In this document: positions 33,983 to 46,348 of the stretch, piece after piece
Layout of the letters: each line of letters starts with the position of its first letter
How positions within the stretch are numbered: the stretch's first letter is position 1
Assembly: GCA_963995525.1 (NCBI GenBank)
Contig: OZ023216.1
Span: 54,381,611 to 54,445,610, forward strand
Source: Escarpia spicata
Lineage: Eukaryota; Annelida; Polychaeta; Sabellida; Siboglinidae
DNA length: 64,000 nucleotides
Direction of reading: 5' to 3'
The notes under the pieces: model-generated
The model's input: only the letters and a program-made list of their open reading frames with translations
What the model was told of the DNA's origin: nothing
The model's database searches: none
Made by a program: the position numbers and the translations under genes

Positions 33983-35993
33983 CTTCTCTGTTTGTATACA
34001 AATCATATGAATGATATATAGTGTTAGCAAGGTTGTTGTGTTCAATGATGCATACCATTATGTAATTTTACAATAATTGTGAATGATGGGAAGTCGTTTT
34101 GGTTACTTGTCATTATATTGAAATGTAGGGGAATCGGTTAGTTTGGCTGTATGTCTAATTTTCTTTGCACATTTCAAGCAAGTGTTGACTATCACGAGCT
34201 ATGTGGTTGGTTGCTCTATTCGGTGATCCTTGAAATATACAGTATAGTCAGTCAGCTGCTAAACATTGCATTTTTAGATATACAATATAACTAAATTGCC
34301 AAGACAAAAGACCACTTAAATCTACGCGATAAACATTGTGATAATAATTAAACATGGTGCAAGAACACTCAGGGTTCCTTAATTCTCATTGAAATGTAGG
34401 GGAAATGCTTGATTTAGGCTGTGTCACTTGGCACAGTTCATACAAATGATGTAGGCAACTTGTAAGGGTTTTGATTTGGCTATTCAGCAATCCATAACAC
34501 ATATCTATATCTGCAATGAGCTGTATATCTAGGAGTCTTCTAATCATGTTCAGAGGAACATCATATTATTTGCAAATAATCGCTTTTGACCACTCGAGCC
34601 ACATTTCTTTAGGAAGAATACGTATAACGTGTTCTGTAATTAGCAATTGTAACTACGAGGTATTTATGTATGTACCACACGTCTATATCACGAGAACAAA
34701 AGGCCGCTCGAATCCACGTGATGATGATGGTTTAATAATAAAAAATGGCGGAAGGTTGCCGTGGGCGACATCTTCACATTGATACAGATATATAGGGGAA
34801 CATTTGTTTAGGTTGTATAACTTATATTCTTTACACAATTCAAAAACTCAATGCACACCACCTGCAATGGTATGACTTTGTATGATAAATGGTATGACTT
34901 TGTATGATCAATGGTATGACTTTGTATGATCAATGGTATGACTTTGCTTCATATGACCAATGGTATGACTTTGTATGGCCAATAGTATAAATTTGTATGA
35001 CCAATGGTATGACTTTGTATGATCAATGGTATGACTTTGTATGATCAATGATATGACTTTGTATGATCAATGGTATGACTTTGTATGACCAATGGTATGA
35101 CTTTGCTTCATATGACCAATGGTATGACTTTGTATGGCCAATAGTATAAATTTGTATGACCAATGGTATGACTTTGTATGATCAATGGTATGACTTTGTA
35201 TGATCAATGATATGACTTTGTATGACCAATGGTATGACTTTGTATGACCAATGGTATGACTTTGTATGACCAATGGTATGACTTTGTATGATCAATGGTA
35301 TGACTTTGTATGGGCAATGAGCTGTAATAAATGTTACTGCAATGAACAGTATTGGCACGGTCGTCTTCTAAAATATTGCAAATAATAAAATTGCTCGAGC
35401 AACATTTGTTTTCAAAGAACACCTATTGTAATCATAATCTACATTATCAACTTAAACAAATTACAATTGTAATTGCAATGTATTTTTACAATTTGTACTA
35501 TGCCAAAAGTAAGCCTATATTTTTGAATTAATTTTTTGGTAACTTACCAGAACTTAATCTGATTGCGCATTTCATATTATAAGTTAATATTGGCATGAGA
35601 ACTAATTGTTATATGTAATGATCTATTATGAATGTAACTATGATGAATAGTGAGGTTTGAATCGCCATCTATGCAGATTTTTTAATAATCACAATCGAGC
35701 TGCAAGTTTCAAAGGACACATATAATAGTTTTTAACGGCAATTTGTCCTTCGTTACGTCACAACTAACCACGAAGTTACGCGTGTATGTAGTAGCAGTGA
35801 AGTGTTCTAGAATCTAAATTAAATTGGTGTATCCAATAATGTAACATTTACGGTGAATATAAGAATAACGCTAGGTTTATAATATCCAGTTCTGAACAAT
35901 CGTAGCGGTGAGTGGCGGTCAATAGTAGGCCAGGGTCACAAGCTACAACGGTCGAGATGCATCACAGCGTAGACAATCAGGCGGTTTGCGGCC
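33514..35993. mobile_element. 2.5-kb inverted-repeat element inserted in the 23-bp array
   Basis: The left end (GCCCGCC..., CAATTGTCTACGCAATGACG, CATCTCGACCG; 33514-33561) is the inverted copy of the right end (35949-35993). A second inverted stretch (GACAATCGGGCGGTGGGC, 33653-33670) pairs with the left end itself. It contains three ~450-nt internal direct repeats (each with an ACAAAAG.CC.CT.AATCCAC motif near 33820, 34305 and 34695), an (AT)n run at 33943-33980, and a 22-bp array. No coding capacity: non-autonomous. Confidence 0.65.
34865..35318. repeat. 22-bp minisatellite, ~20 copies
   Basis: Unit ATGACCAATGGTATGACTTT plus GT, lying inside the inverted-repeat element. A ~190-nt block is duplicated (34930-35050 and 35085-35215). 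Confidence 0.92.
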
Positions 35994-36026
35994 AGCTAAA
36001 GACTGACCGATGGCCATCGATAAGAC

Positions 36027-36309
36027 ATAAATAATAGTTATAAATATTAACTAGATTAACTGATGAAATTCTGTTGTTTTATATACATAACAAACAGTTC
36101 TTTGCAATATAAATGTTTAATTTGTCTACATATTCGTCATCTTAGTGTGTAAAATGAATGATCATTTAAACAAGTTTCTATAACTTTTTATATTCTTATA
36201 ATTTAGTGACATTACTACGACACACAAATGCCCAGCACAACAGGAAATGTGCACTGAATTGGAAGGCCAAGGCCATAGAGATTAAGAAAGTGATCAAGTG
36301 AGAACATAC
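36027..36309. other. unique intron 1 sequence next to exon 1 donor
   Basis: AT-rich, no feature recognised apart from the donor GTATGT of exon 1 at its right edge. Confidence 0.5.
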
Positions 36310-36366
36310 CGACATGGGTCGTTGTTGTACTAGCATTGTCCCCAGCTGTACATGCTTCTCAGAACC
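36310..36366 (-). CDS. Pde8: Pde8 exon 1: lead-in to REC domain
   Basis: 57 nt, phase 0 at both ends, 19 codons reading GSEKHVQLGTMLVQQRPMS. The acceptor is TTTGCAG and the donor GTATGT. It aligns with the PDE8A stretch around SSAEVRIGPMRLTQDP that precedes the REC domain: hydrophobic spacing is conserved but identity is modest. It runs directly into exon 2 (VQLVFAKEG), where PDE8A has VLLIFAKED. The intron just upstream of its acceptor is amplified as a 49-bp array (36380-38195), but that unit stops short of the splice site. The next coding exon upstream is uncertain; the candidate at 53166-53459 has the right phase. Confidence 0.8.
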
Positions 36367-36379
36367 CTGCAAACAGAGA

Positions 36380-38195
36380 CGACATCAAGGTTGAGGCATG
36401 CATTGTGTCAGTGTTACAAGTACATCGTTGACATCAAGGTTGAGGCATGCATTGTGTCAGTGTTACAAGTACATCGGTGACATCAAGGCTGAGGCATGCA
36501 TTGTGTCAGTGTTACAAGTACATTGTTGACATCAAGGTTGAGGCATGCATTGTGTCAGTGTTACAAGTACATTGTTGACATCAAGGTTGAGGCATGCATT
36601 GCGTCAGTGTTACAAGTACATCGTTGACATCAAGGTTGAGGCATGCATTGTGTCAGTGTTACAAGTACATCGGTGACATCAAGGTTGAGGCATGCATTGT
36701 GTCAGTTTTACAAGTACATTGTTGACATCAAGGTTGAGGCATGCATTGCGTCAGTGTTACAAGTACATCGTTGACATCAAGGTTGAGGCATGCATTGTGT
36801 CAGTGTTACAAGTACATCGGTGACATCAAGATTGAGGCATGCATTGTGTCAGTGTTACAAGTACATTGTTGACATCAAGGTTGAGGCATGCATTGTGTCA
36901 GTGTTACAAGTACATTGTTGACATCAAGGTTGAGGCATGCATTGTGTCAGTGTTACAAGTACATTGTTGACATCAAGGTTGAGGCATACATTGTGTCAGT
37001 GTTACAAGTACATTGTTGACATCAAGGTTGAGGCATGCATTGTGTCAGTGTTACAAGTACATTGTTGACATCAAGGTTGAGGCATACATTGTGTCAGTGT
37101 TACAAGTACATTGTTGACATCAAGGTTGAGGCATGCATTGTGTCAGTGTTACAAGTACATTGTTGACATCAAGGTTGAGGCATGCATTGTGTCAGTGTTA
37201 CAAGTACATTGTTGACATCAAGGTTGAGGCATGCATTGTGTCAGTGTTACAAGTACATCGTTGACATCAAGGTTGAGGCATGCATTGTGTCAGTGTTACA
37301 AGTACATTGTTGACATCAACATTGAGGCATGCATTGTGTCAGTGTTACAAGTACATCGTTGACATCAAGGTTGAGGCATGCATTGTGTCAGTGTTACAAG
37401 TACATCGTTGACATCAAGGTTGAGGCATGCATTGTGTCAGTGTTACAAGTACATTGTTGACATCAAGGTTGAGGCATGCATTGTGTCAGTGTTACAAGTA
37501 CATCGTTGACATCAAGGTTGAGGCATGCATTGTGTCAGTGTTACAAGTACATCGTTGACATCAAGGTTGAGGCATGCATTGTGTCAGTGTTACAAGTACA
37601 TCGTTGACATCAACATTGAGGCATGCATTGTGTCAGTGTTACAAGTACATCGTTGACATCAAGGTTGAGGCATGCATTGTGTCAGTGTTACAAGTACATC
37701 GTTGACATCAAGGTTGAGGCATGCATTGTGTCAGTGTTACAAGTACATTGTTGACATCAACATTGAGGCATGCATTGTGTCAGTGTTACAAGTACATCGT
37801 TGACATCAAGGTTGAGGCATGCATTGTGTCAGTGTTACAAGTACATCGTTGACATCAACATTGAGGCATGCATTGTGTCAGTGTTACAAGTACATCGTTG
37901 ACATCAAGGTTGAGGCATGCATTGTGTCAGTGTTACAAGTACATCGTTGACATCAAGGTTGAGGCATGCAATGTGTCAGTGTTACAAGTACATCGTTGAC
38001 ATCAAGGTTGAGGCATGCATTGTGTCAGTGTTACAAGTACATTGTTGACATCAAGGTTGAGGCATGCATCGTGTCAGTGTTACAAGTACATTGTTGACAT
38101 CAAGGTTGAGGCATGCATCATGTCAGTGTTACAAGTACATCGTTGACATCAAGGTTGAGGCTTGCATTGTTTCAGTGTTACAAGTACATCGTTGC
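36380..38195. repeat. 49-bp minisatellite upstream of exon 1, ~37 copies
   Basis: Plus unit TGACATCAAGGTTGAGGCAT then GCATTGTGTCAGTGTTACAA and GTACATCGT. It begins 13 nt outside the exon 1 acceptor and excludes it; only intron is amplified. The AACATTGAGG variant recurs at intervals. Confidence 0.95.
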
Positions 38196-38344
38196 ATGGC
38201 ACCGTATGGAACTGTGAAGAACATAGGTGAGACAGTGCACATGGCAGGGACTGACCAATCAATGGCTATCAACATGGACCAAGTGTCACATGCAGTTACC
38301 AATTAACAATGATATAACCGCGCATCTAGCTACAAGAGACCTGA

Positions 38345-38998
38345 CCCTGGGTGCCGCCCCAATCTCAGCTCCGGCCTTGATCCTGGTCCACAACTAGTCC
38401 TGATCCTGGCTCCAGCCTTGAACCTGGCTTTGATCCAGGCCCCTGCTATATCCCTCATCCCAGCCCATGCCCCAGCCAAAGCCCTAGTTCAGGCCCCAGC
38501 CAAGGCCATTGTCCAGGCCCCAGAGTAGGCCCAACCAAGGCCATCGTCCAGGCCCCAAAGCAGGCCTGAGACAAGACAGCCAAGGCCATAGTCTACACCC
38601 CAGCCAAAGTTCTAATTCAGGCCCCAGACTAGGCCCCAGCCAAGACCATCGTCCAGACCCCAGACCGGACCAGAGACAAGACAGCCAAGGCCATAGTCCA
38701 GGCCCCAGTCAAGGCCCTAGTTCATGCCCCTAACCATGCTGTAATCCAGGCCCCAATCAAGGCCCCAGTCCAGGCTCTGGCCCCAGACCAGGCTCTAACC
38801 ATGGCCCCAGTCCAAGCTCTTGCCATGGCCCCAGTCCAGGCTCTTGTCATGGCCCCAGTCTAGGTTTTAGTCATGGCCCCAGTCCAGGTTCTAACCATGG
38901 CCCCAGTCCAGGCTCTACATGGCCCCTGTCCAGGCTTTAGCCAGGCCACAGTTGAGGCTCTAGCCATGGCCCCAGTCCAAGCTCTAGCACAAACACGT
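38345..38998. repeat. GGCCCCAG-rich degenerate repeat
   Basis: Irregular ~22-25-nt units around CCATGGCCCCAGTCCAGGCT. GC-rich compared with the rest of the window. Open in one plus frame but low-complexity. Confidence 0.85.
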
Positions 38999-38999
38999 A

Positions 39000-39935
39000 A
39001 TGACAGCGGCACAAACACACAAAGACAGAGGCACAAACACACAATGACAGAGGCACAAACACACAGAGACAGGCACAAACACACAATGACAGAGGCACAA
39101 ACACACAATGACAGAAGCACAAACACACAATGACAGAGGCACAAACACACAATGACAGAGGCACAAACACACAATGACAGAGGCACAAACACACAACAAC
39201 ACAGGCACAAACACACAACAACACAAGCACAAACACACAATGACAGAGACACAAACACACAGCAACATAGGCACAAACACACAACTATAGAGGCACAAAC
39301 ACACAATGACAGAGACACAAACACACGACGACAGAGACACAAACACACAATGAGACAGGCACACATTCACAATGACAGAGACACAAACACACAATGACAG
39401 AGATACAAACACACAATGAGACAGGCACACATTCGCAATGACAGAGGCACAAACACACAATGAGACAGGCACCAACACATAAAAAGAGACAGGCGCAAAC
39501 ACACAATGACAGAGGCACAAACACACAATGAGACAGGCACACATACACAATGTCAGAGGCACAAACACACAAAGACAGAGGCACAGACACACAATGACAG
39601 AGACACAAACACACAATGAGACAGGCACACATACACAATGACAGAGACACAAACACACAAAGACAGAGACACAGACACACAATGACAGAGACACAAACAC
39701 ACAATGACAGAGACACAAACACACAAAGACAGAGGCACAGACACAATGACAGAGGCACAAACACACAATGAGACAGGCACAAACACACAATGAGACAGGC
39801 ACAAACACACAACGACAGAGGCACAAACACACAATGAGACAGGCACAAACACACAAAGAGACAGTCACAAACTCACAATGACAGAGGCACAAACACACAA
39901 TGACAGAGGCACAAACACACAATGAGACAGTTACT
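39000..39935. repeat. ~20-bp ACAAACACACAATGACAGAG array
   Basis: About 45 units with alternations GAGACAGGC, GACAGAGGC and GACAGAGAC. Minus-strand frames rich in VCLCLCHCV are artefacts. Confidence 0.93.
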
Positions 39936-40205
39936 ACAAATACACAAGAACAGATCTATTGATAACTCCTATCAGTCAGGACTGTATAATCACACTGTTC
40001 CTGCATAATATCCATGCATATAATCATGATGGCAATTGATCTTTCGGAGTCACAGAGGCTAGATTCAGGCAAATGTAATTACAGATGCACAGCTAATTAC
40101 ACAGCTAATTACACAGAGGATTTTCTAATTATATAGCTTACAAATGATATAGCAACTAGCTAATTAGTGTATGAATGTCCACAGCTCGACAGCTGGGAAA
40201 TAGGA
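39936..40205. other. unique AT-rich spacer
   Basis: Includes AGCTAATTACAC direct repeats near 40095. No gene recognised. Confidence 0.5.
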
Positions 40206-40785
40206 GCAAAGTTCAACAGCACCACTTGACACTTCTACAGCACCACTTGACACATATATAGCATCACTTGACACTTCTACAGCACCACTAGACGCTTCTA
40301 TAGCATCACTTGACACTTCTACAGCACCACTTGACACATCTACAGCATCACTTGACACTTCTATAGCATCACTTGACACATCTACAGTACCACTTGACAC
40401 TTCTACAGCACCACTAGACACTTCTATAGCATCACTTGACACTTCTACAGCACCACTTGACACATCTACAGCATCACTTGACACTTTTATAGCATCACTT
40501 GACACATCTACAGTACCACTTGACACTTCTACAGCACCACTAGACACTTCTATAGCATCACCTGACACTTCTACAACACCACCTGACACATCTACAGCAT
40601 CACTTGACACTTCTACAGCATCACTTGACACTTCTATAGCATCACTTGACACATCTACAGCATCACTTGAAACTTCTACAACATCACTTGACACTTCTAC
40701 ACCATCACTTGATACTTCTATAGCATCACTTGACAATTCTATAGCATCACTTGAAACTTCTACACCATCACTTGACACTGTGTAC
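40205..40785. repeat. 21-bp minisatellite
   Basis: Units CTACAGCACCACTTGACACT and TATAGCATCACTTGACAC in mixed order, ~27 copies. It lies downstream of the weak candidate exon at 40875. Confidence 0.93.
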
Positions 40786-40874
40786 AAGGCTGTGAAGACC
40801 AGTGGCTTCTCACAAAGGTTTAGCATTATTCACCTCCACCTTTGCTGGTGACATGGACTGATACTGACTCACCC

Positions 40875-40953
40875 TGGCCATGTTACCACGCCTGGTTAGT
40901 CTGCTACTGCCAGATCTATTATTGACAACCCAGGCCATGAGTATAGTCACACT
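40875..40953 (-). CDS. weak candidate exon beside the 51-bp array
   Basis: Between an acceptor GGTGTAG and a perfect donor GTGAGT the minus strand reads openly through MAWVVNNRSGSSRLTRRGNMAR. The 51-bp array immediately upstream repeats the acceptor region (TAG followed by TGTGAC). The phases (2 in, 0 out) do not fit between the candidate first exon in its preferred frame and exon 1. So it is an alternative exon, an exon in the other frame of 53166-53459, or spurious. Confidence 0.2.
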
Positions 40954-40964
40954 ACACCGGACAG

Positions 40965-42590
40965 AACAGTCACGCAGTGATGTGACATTGTCTTTGGTAA
41001 CATTACGTCTAAAGTAACAGTCACGCAGTGATGTGACATTGTCTTTGGTTACACTACAACTGACATAACAGTCACGCAATGATGTGACATTATCTTTGGT
41101 CACACTATGTCTAATGTAACAGTCACGCAGTGATGTGACATTGTCTTTGGTAACATTACGTCTAATGTAACTGTCATACAGTGATGTGACATTGTCTTTG
41201 GTCACACTATGTCTAATGTAGCAGTCACGCCTTGATGTGACATTGTCTTTGGTCACATTATGTCTAATGTAACAGTCACGCAGTGATGTGACACTGTCTT
41301 TGGTCACACTACGTCTAATGTAAGTCACGCAGTGATGTGACATTGTCTTTGGTAACATTACGTCTAATGTAACTGTCATGCAGTGATGTGACATTGTCTT
41401 TGGTCACACTATGTCTAATGTAGCAGTCACGCCTTGATGTGACATTGTCTTTGGTCACATTATGTCTAATGTAGCAGTCACGCAGTGATGTGACACTCTC
41501 TTTGGTCACACTACATCTAATGTAAGTCACGCAGTGATGTGACATTGTCTTTGGTAACATTACGTCTAATGTAACTGTCATGCAGTGATGTGACATTGTC
41601 TTTGGTAGTGTGTCTAATGTAGCAGTCACGCCTTGATGTGACATTATCTTTGGTCACATTACGTTTAATGTAACAGTCATGCAGTGATGTGACATTGTCT
41701 TTGGTCACACTATGTCTAATGTAGCAGTCACGCCGTGATGTGACATTGTCTTTGGTCACACTACGTTTAATGTAACAGTCATGCAGTGATGTGACATTGT
41801 CTTTGGTCACACTATGTCTAATGTAGCAGTCACGCCGTGATGTGACATTATCTTTGGTCACATTACGTTTAATGTAACAGTCATGCAGTGATGTGACATT
41901 GTCTTTGGTCACACTATGTCTAATGTAGCAGTCACGCCATGATGTGACATTGTCTTTGGTCACACTACGTTTAATGTAACAGTCATGCAGTGATGTGACA
42001 TTGTCTTTGGTCACACTATGTCTAATGTAGCAGTCACGCCTTGATGTGACATTATCTTTGGTCACATTACGTTTAATGTAACAGTCATGCAGTGATGTGA
42101 CATTGTCTTTAGTCACACTATGTCTAATGTAACAGTCACGCCATGATGTGACATTGTCTTTGGTCACATTATGTCTAATGTAACAGTCACGCCTTGATGT
42201 GACATTGTCTTTGGTCACATTATGTCTAATGTAACAGTCACGCCTTGATGTGACATTGTCTTTGGTCACATTATGTCTAATGTAACAGTCACGCCTTGAT
42301 GTGACATTGTCTTTGGTCACATGATGTCTAATGTAACAGTCACGCAGTGATGTGACATTGTCTTTGGTCACATTATGTCTAATGTAACAGTCATGCAGTG
42401 ATGTGACATTGTCTTTAGTCACACTATGTCTAATGTAACAGTCACGCCTTGATGTGACATTGTCTTTGGTCACATTATGTCTAATGTAACAGTCACGTAG
42501 TGATGTGACACTGTCTTTGGTCACACTATGTCTAATGTAAGTCACGCAATGATGTGACATTGTCTTTGATCATATTATACCTGAAAGAGT
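40965..42590. repeat. 51-bp minisatellite, ~32 copies
   Basis: Plus unit GTCACGCAGTGATGTGACAT then TGTCTTTGGTCACACTATGT and CTAATGTAACA. On the minus strand it contains GACATAG then TGTGAC, like the acceptor of the candidate exon at 40953. Subtypes CAGTGATG and CCTTGATG alternate. Confidence 0.95.
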
Positions 42591-42599
42591 CATGCTATG

Positions 42600-42815
42600 A
42601 TGTGATTACATTAGAGATGATTACATTAGAGATGATTACATTAGAGATGATTACATTAGAGGTGATTACATTAGAGATGATTACATTAGAGACGATTACA
42701 TTAGAGACGATTACATTAGAGACGATTACATTAGAGGTGATTACATTAGAGATGATTACATTATAGATGATTACATTAGAGGTGATTACATTAGAGGTGA
42801 TTACATTATAACTAA
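42600..42815. repeat. 15-bp ATTAGAGATGATTAC array
   Basis: About 14 copies of GATTACATTAGAGAT and close variants, adjoining the 51-bp array. Confidence 0.95.
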
Positions 42816-42919
42816 TAAAGTCAAATGTATAAAAAAAACTATTTATAAAGTCAAATGAAAATCGTAGAATGTATATAATGGACAACTATAATACAAGAAA
42901 AAGAAGAAAAAAGGTAAGT

Positions 42920-43140
42920 TCTTCTACAGCGCAGTATCCAGTCCGCAGGACTGCTCAACGCACGTTTATTCCCTGGTAGACCTGTTCAATTGAACGCCAT
43001 CTCGACTTCTCTGGGAAGCATTCAGCCATGCTGCAATTAATGCACGAAGACTATTCATACACAAATATCACCACTGTCTACAGCCAGGTAATCATTCATA
43101 CAGCTGAGTGAACTGAGGCAATGTAGAGTAAATATGAAAC
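42920..43140 (-). mobile_element. SINE, headless copy, inverted relative to 43560-43895
   Basis: Shares the tail half (GCATTCAGCCATGCTGCAAT, CATTCATACAGCTGAGTGAA) with the SINEs at 43560 and 56440. Orientation is opposite to the nearby copy. Confidence 0.7.
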
Positions 43141-43559
43141 AATCAATGTATGTACACTGTGTGTGTTTGTGTGCGCGTGTGCATGTGCGTGTGCATGTGT
43201 GCATTGCATACATGTTAAGTTTCCCGGATTCGTCGGGAGTCTCCTGGAATTCTACCATATCTCCTGACTGGAGAAGCAATCTCCTGGATTTCTATGCCAA
43301 TGAGAGAAAGGAAATTCTTTGTGGCCTGATAAAGCCAGTGAGTTAATTGCAGTCAGTCTGAACCTGAGCTAATTCTAACCAACAGGGACAATGGACCAAG
43401 GTCACTGGGACAACAAAGGAGGCTGGGCTTAAATCATGTCTTGCATTGACTGGACAACAACAGTTACTGTTTAATTATAATCTTCTTGGGCTTGCCTGTA
43501 GTTCATAAGCTTTAGACGAGCACCGTAAACCGCGCTTGTGGCTGCGTGTTCCCTATTAT

Positions 43560-43895
43560 CGCCCACTGTAAACTTGCCGATCTTGTAGAAGTGTGTTGAG
43601 TGCAGTTGTGCAGTGTTAAGAACTCCAGACTCTTGACTGAGAGAACGCGGATTCGAACCTTGGACACGTTTGTTTACTCTACATTGCTTCAGTTCACTCA
43701 GCTGTATGAATGAGTACCTGGCTATAGACAATGGTGGTTATTTGTGTACGAAATGTTCTCGCGCATTAATTGCAGCATGACTGAAAGCTTCCCAGAGAAG
43801 TCGAAATGGTGTTCGATTGAACACGTCTGCCACGGAGTAAAGTGTAAAGCGCTTTGAACAGTCCCGAGAACTGGATACTGTGCTATATAAGACCT
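43560..43895 (+). mobile_element. tRNA-headed SINE, near full length
   Basis: Head: TTGTGCAGTG (A box), anticodon-like CTCTTGACTGAG, GGATTCGAACC (B-box region). Body: CAGTTCACTCAGCTGTATGA (a conserved core seen in many lophotrochozoan SINEs, from memory). Tail: GCGCTTTGAACAG and TGTGCTATATAAG. Confidence 0.7.
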
Positions 43896-44750
43896 TATCT
43901 TTTTAATCCATTTCAATCTATATTCAAATAATGTAAATCGATTCATCTACATTATATACACGTTTTATTTAATCTATGTATATCCATAAATGTTACAACT
44001 GGAACACATTATAAATGAAAATATGTATTTTATAACAATAAATGCTCCATCAACAAGGCCAGAGGTCACAAATAGTAAATTAATTATGCATGCCTCTGTC
44101 ACCCAGGCCATGGTAACAAACTGAAGAAAATACAATGTTAAGTTCTGGTTCTTATACCTAAGAATATTATATCAATTATATTTGTTATAAAAGAAGATGT
44201 ATTTACTGCCTATATGCAAGATTTTTGGCACCATAAAAATTACATATTACTTTCTTCTTTCTATCATACCTATAAAGCCACAAACATTTTAGTTTACTTG
44301 TCCACATATAATTTATTTAATACAACACATTAAATATATATTAACTTGCTGTTATGTGCCATTGATTTAAGAGCACATGTGCAATGCTTTTGGAAATAAA
44401 GCTGATCTGTGACCATCTTCATAACGTAAAATACTCTGATTTATATGCAATTCCACAATACCTGAGATCAAACTTTGCATGTTTGATTAAAACATGGTTA
44501 TGCCCGATTTTTCGAGACCTTCTGATTTACGTATAAATCTCCTGCATTGGCGTTTCTGAAACTTAACATGTATGGTACTGTTGGAAGATAAATGCATTAT
44601 TATTAAAATATTAATATATCTTGTACCATGAACAAGTAGGAATAGCATTTTAATTCACAGATCCACAAAAACAATGCATTACTTAACAAACATGCACCTA
44701 TGAAATCCAAGTGTGTGTGAGAAAGGCCACCGACTCCATGGATGACTTCA
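43896..44750. other. unique AT-rich sequence
   Basis: No coding, RNA or repeat feature recognised. Confidence 0.45.
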
Positions 44751-44754
44751 AAAA

Positions 44755-45660
44755 TTATACTATCTAAATGGCGTCGTCGTTATTTAGACCGTGTATGGCA
44801 CAAATCACGCTCGCCTTTAGACAGGTCGCACTATTCTAAGCAATGTCACCTCTGTAACACACAAATGGCCAAAGTAAATCAGATTATTATACAAATATGG
44901 TCATAAATAAGTCTGATAATCGGCGTCAGCTATGGAACTGCATCAATAACATTCTACATGGATGGCCTGCTCCATCGCTACCTAACCATATATCAATTAA
45001 GTCTCTATGGGACTCGTTCTCTAGTCACTTTTAGAATAAAAACTACTATTCGTTCTGCTTTCCCACGTCATACTTTAAGTAATGTCAGTGTGGACTTTCC
45101 ACAAGTAAATTATCTAGTTGTATCATTTGAACCTGCAACAGTTGATGAAGTTATCAAAATAATTATGTCCTCCCCAAATAAGTCTTGTGAACTTGATCCA
45201 TTTCCAACAATACAGCTAAAAGCATGTCTTGGTACATTAATTGGACCTATAACAAATATTATAAATGCATCATTTTGCTCTTGCTGTTTTCCTGATGATT
45301 TTAAATTTGCCCATGTCACACCACTTCTTAAGAAGTCATATCTGCCTAAACAAGATCTAAACAGTTATAGACCTACTGCTAACCTCAGCATTATTTCCAA
45401 AATACTAGAAAAGGAATAACAAGTCGTCTAAGGTCTCACATTAGCACAAATGTCTTAACTAATATGTCACAATCAGCATATAGGCAGTTCCATTCAACAG
45501 AGACTGTCCTCTTAAAGGTTCACAATGACATTAACTTGAACATTAATAATGGTAAAATGGCTGCATTTAGCTTACTAGATCTCCCTGCCGCTTTTGACAC
45601 GATTGATCACAACATTCTCACTGAGCACTTATTAAAGCTGGTTTTCTTCAAACCTAACTG
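44755..45660 (+). pseudogene. CR1/L2-like LINE: RT N-terminal half, broken
   Basis: Reads LWNCINNILHG, FPTIQLKACLGTLIGPITN, HVTPLLKKSYLPKQDLNSYR, NLSIISKILEK (stop), SAYRQFHSTETVLLKVHNDI and LLDLPAAFDTIDHNIL. These are fingers/palm motifs with the first catalytic region (family AFDTVDH). Frameshifts near 45000 and 45420. The sequence then runs into the 46-bp array. Confidence 0.8.
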
Positions 45661-46348
45661 ATAGATGGGCATATCCACACTGTACACACAGGTGACACAA
45701 CAACTGATAGATGGGCATATCCACACTGTACACACAGGTGACACAACAATTGATAGATGGGCATATCCACACTGTACACACAGGTGACACAACAACTGAT
45801 AGATGGGCATATCCACACTGTACACCCAGGTGACACAACAACTGATAGATGGGCATATCCACACTGTACACACAGGTGACACAACAACTGATAGATGGGC
45901 ATATCCACACTGTACACACAGGTGACACAACAACTGATAGATGGGCATATCCACACTGTACACACAGGTGACACAACAACTGATAGATGGGCATATCCAC
46001 ACTGTACACACAGGTGACACAACAACTGATAGATGGGCATATCCACACTGTACACACAGGTGACACAACAACTGATAGATGGGCATATCCACACTGTACA
46101 CACAGGTGACACAACAACTGATAGATGGGCATATCCACACTGTACACACAGGTGACACAACAACTGATAGATGGGCATATCCACACTGTACACACAGGTG
46201 ACACAACAACTGATAGATGGGCATATCCACACTGTACACACAGGTGACACAACAACTGATAGATGGGCATATCCACACTGTACACACAGGTGACACAACA
46301 ACTGATAGATGGGCATATCCACACTGTACACACAGGTGACACAGCAAA
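45655..46348. repeat. 46-bp minisatellite inside a LINE, 15 copies
   Basis: Unit CAACTGATAGATGGGCATAT then CCACACTGTACACACAGGTG ACACAA, almost without variation. A 46-bp period makes all three minus frames open over ~250 codons. CATATCCACACTGTAC is inverted at 48168-48183 where the LINE resumes. Confidence 0.95.

Larger units (their letters stand above)
783..36366 (-). other. Pde8: PDE8-type cAMP phosphodiesterase gene, partial (exons 1-10 as numbered here)
   Basis: Ten minus-strand exons, found by translating between AG/GT sites, join with matching phases (57, 191, 57, 58, 168, 120, 89, 74, 69, 77 nt). They give one continuous protein that follows mammalian PDE8A/PDE8B, as I remember them, from just before the REC domain to the EAPIT motif ahead of the catalytic domain. 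PDE8 enzymes hydrolyse cAMP with high affinity; the REC and PAS domains are regulatory. Seen: reading frame, splice sites, phase and domain order. Known: family architecture. Not seen: the HD catalytic domain, which would lie left of base 1. Introns are 0.2-10.4 kb and mostly tandem arrays. No frameshift or stop was found inside any exon, so the gene looks functional. Confidence 0.9.

Noticed and set aside
38860..39922. Cysteine-rich VCLCLCHCV frames
   Set aside because: Low-complexity ACAAACACACAATGACAG array read in reverse.
40810..42560. Minus-strand frames of SVTKDNVTSLRDCYIRH
   Set aside because: 51-bp array read through; only the short unique end was kept as a weak exon candidate.
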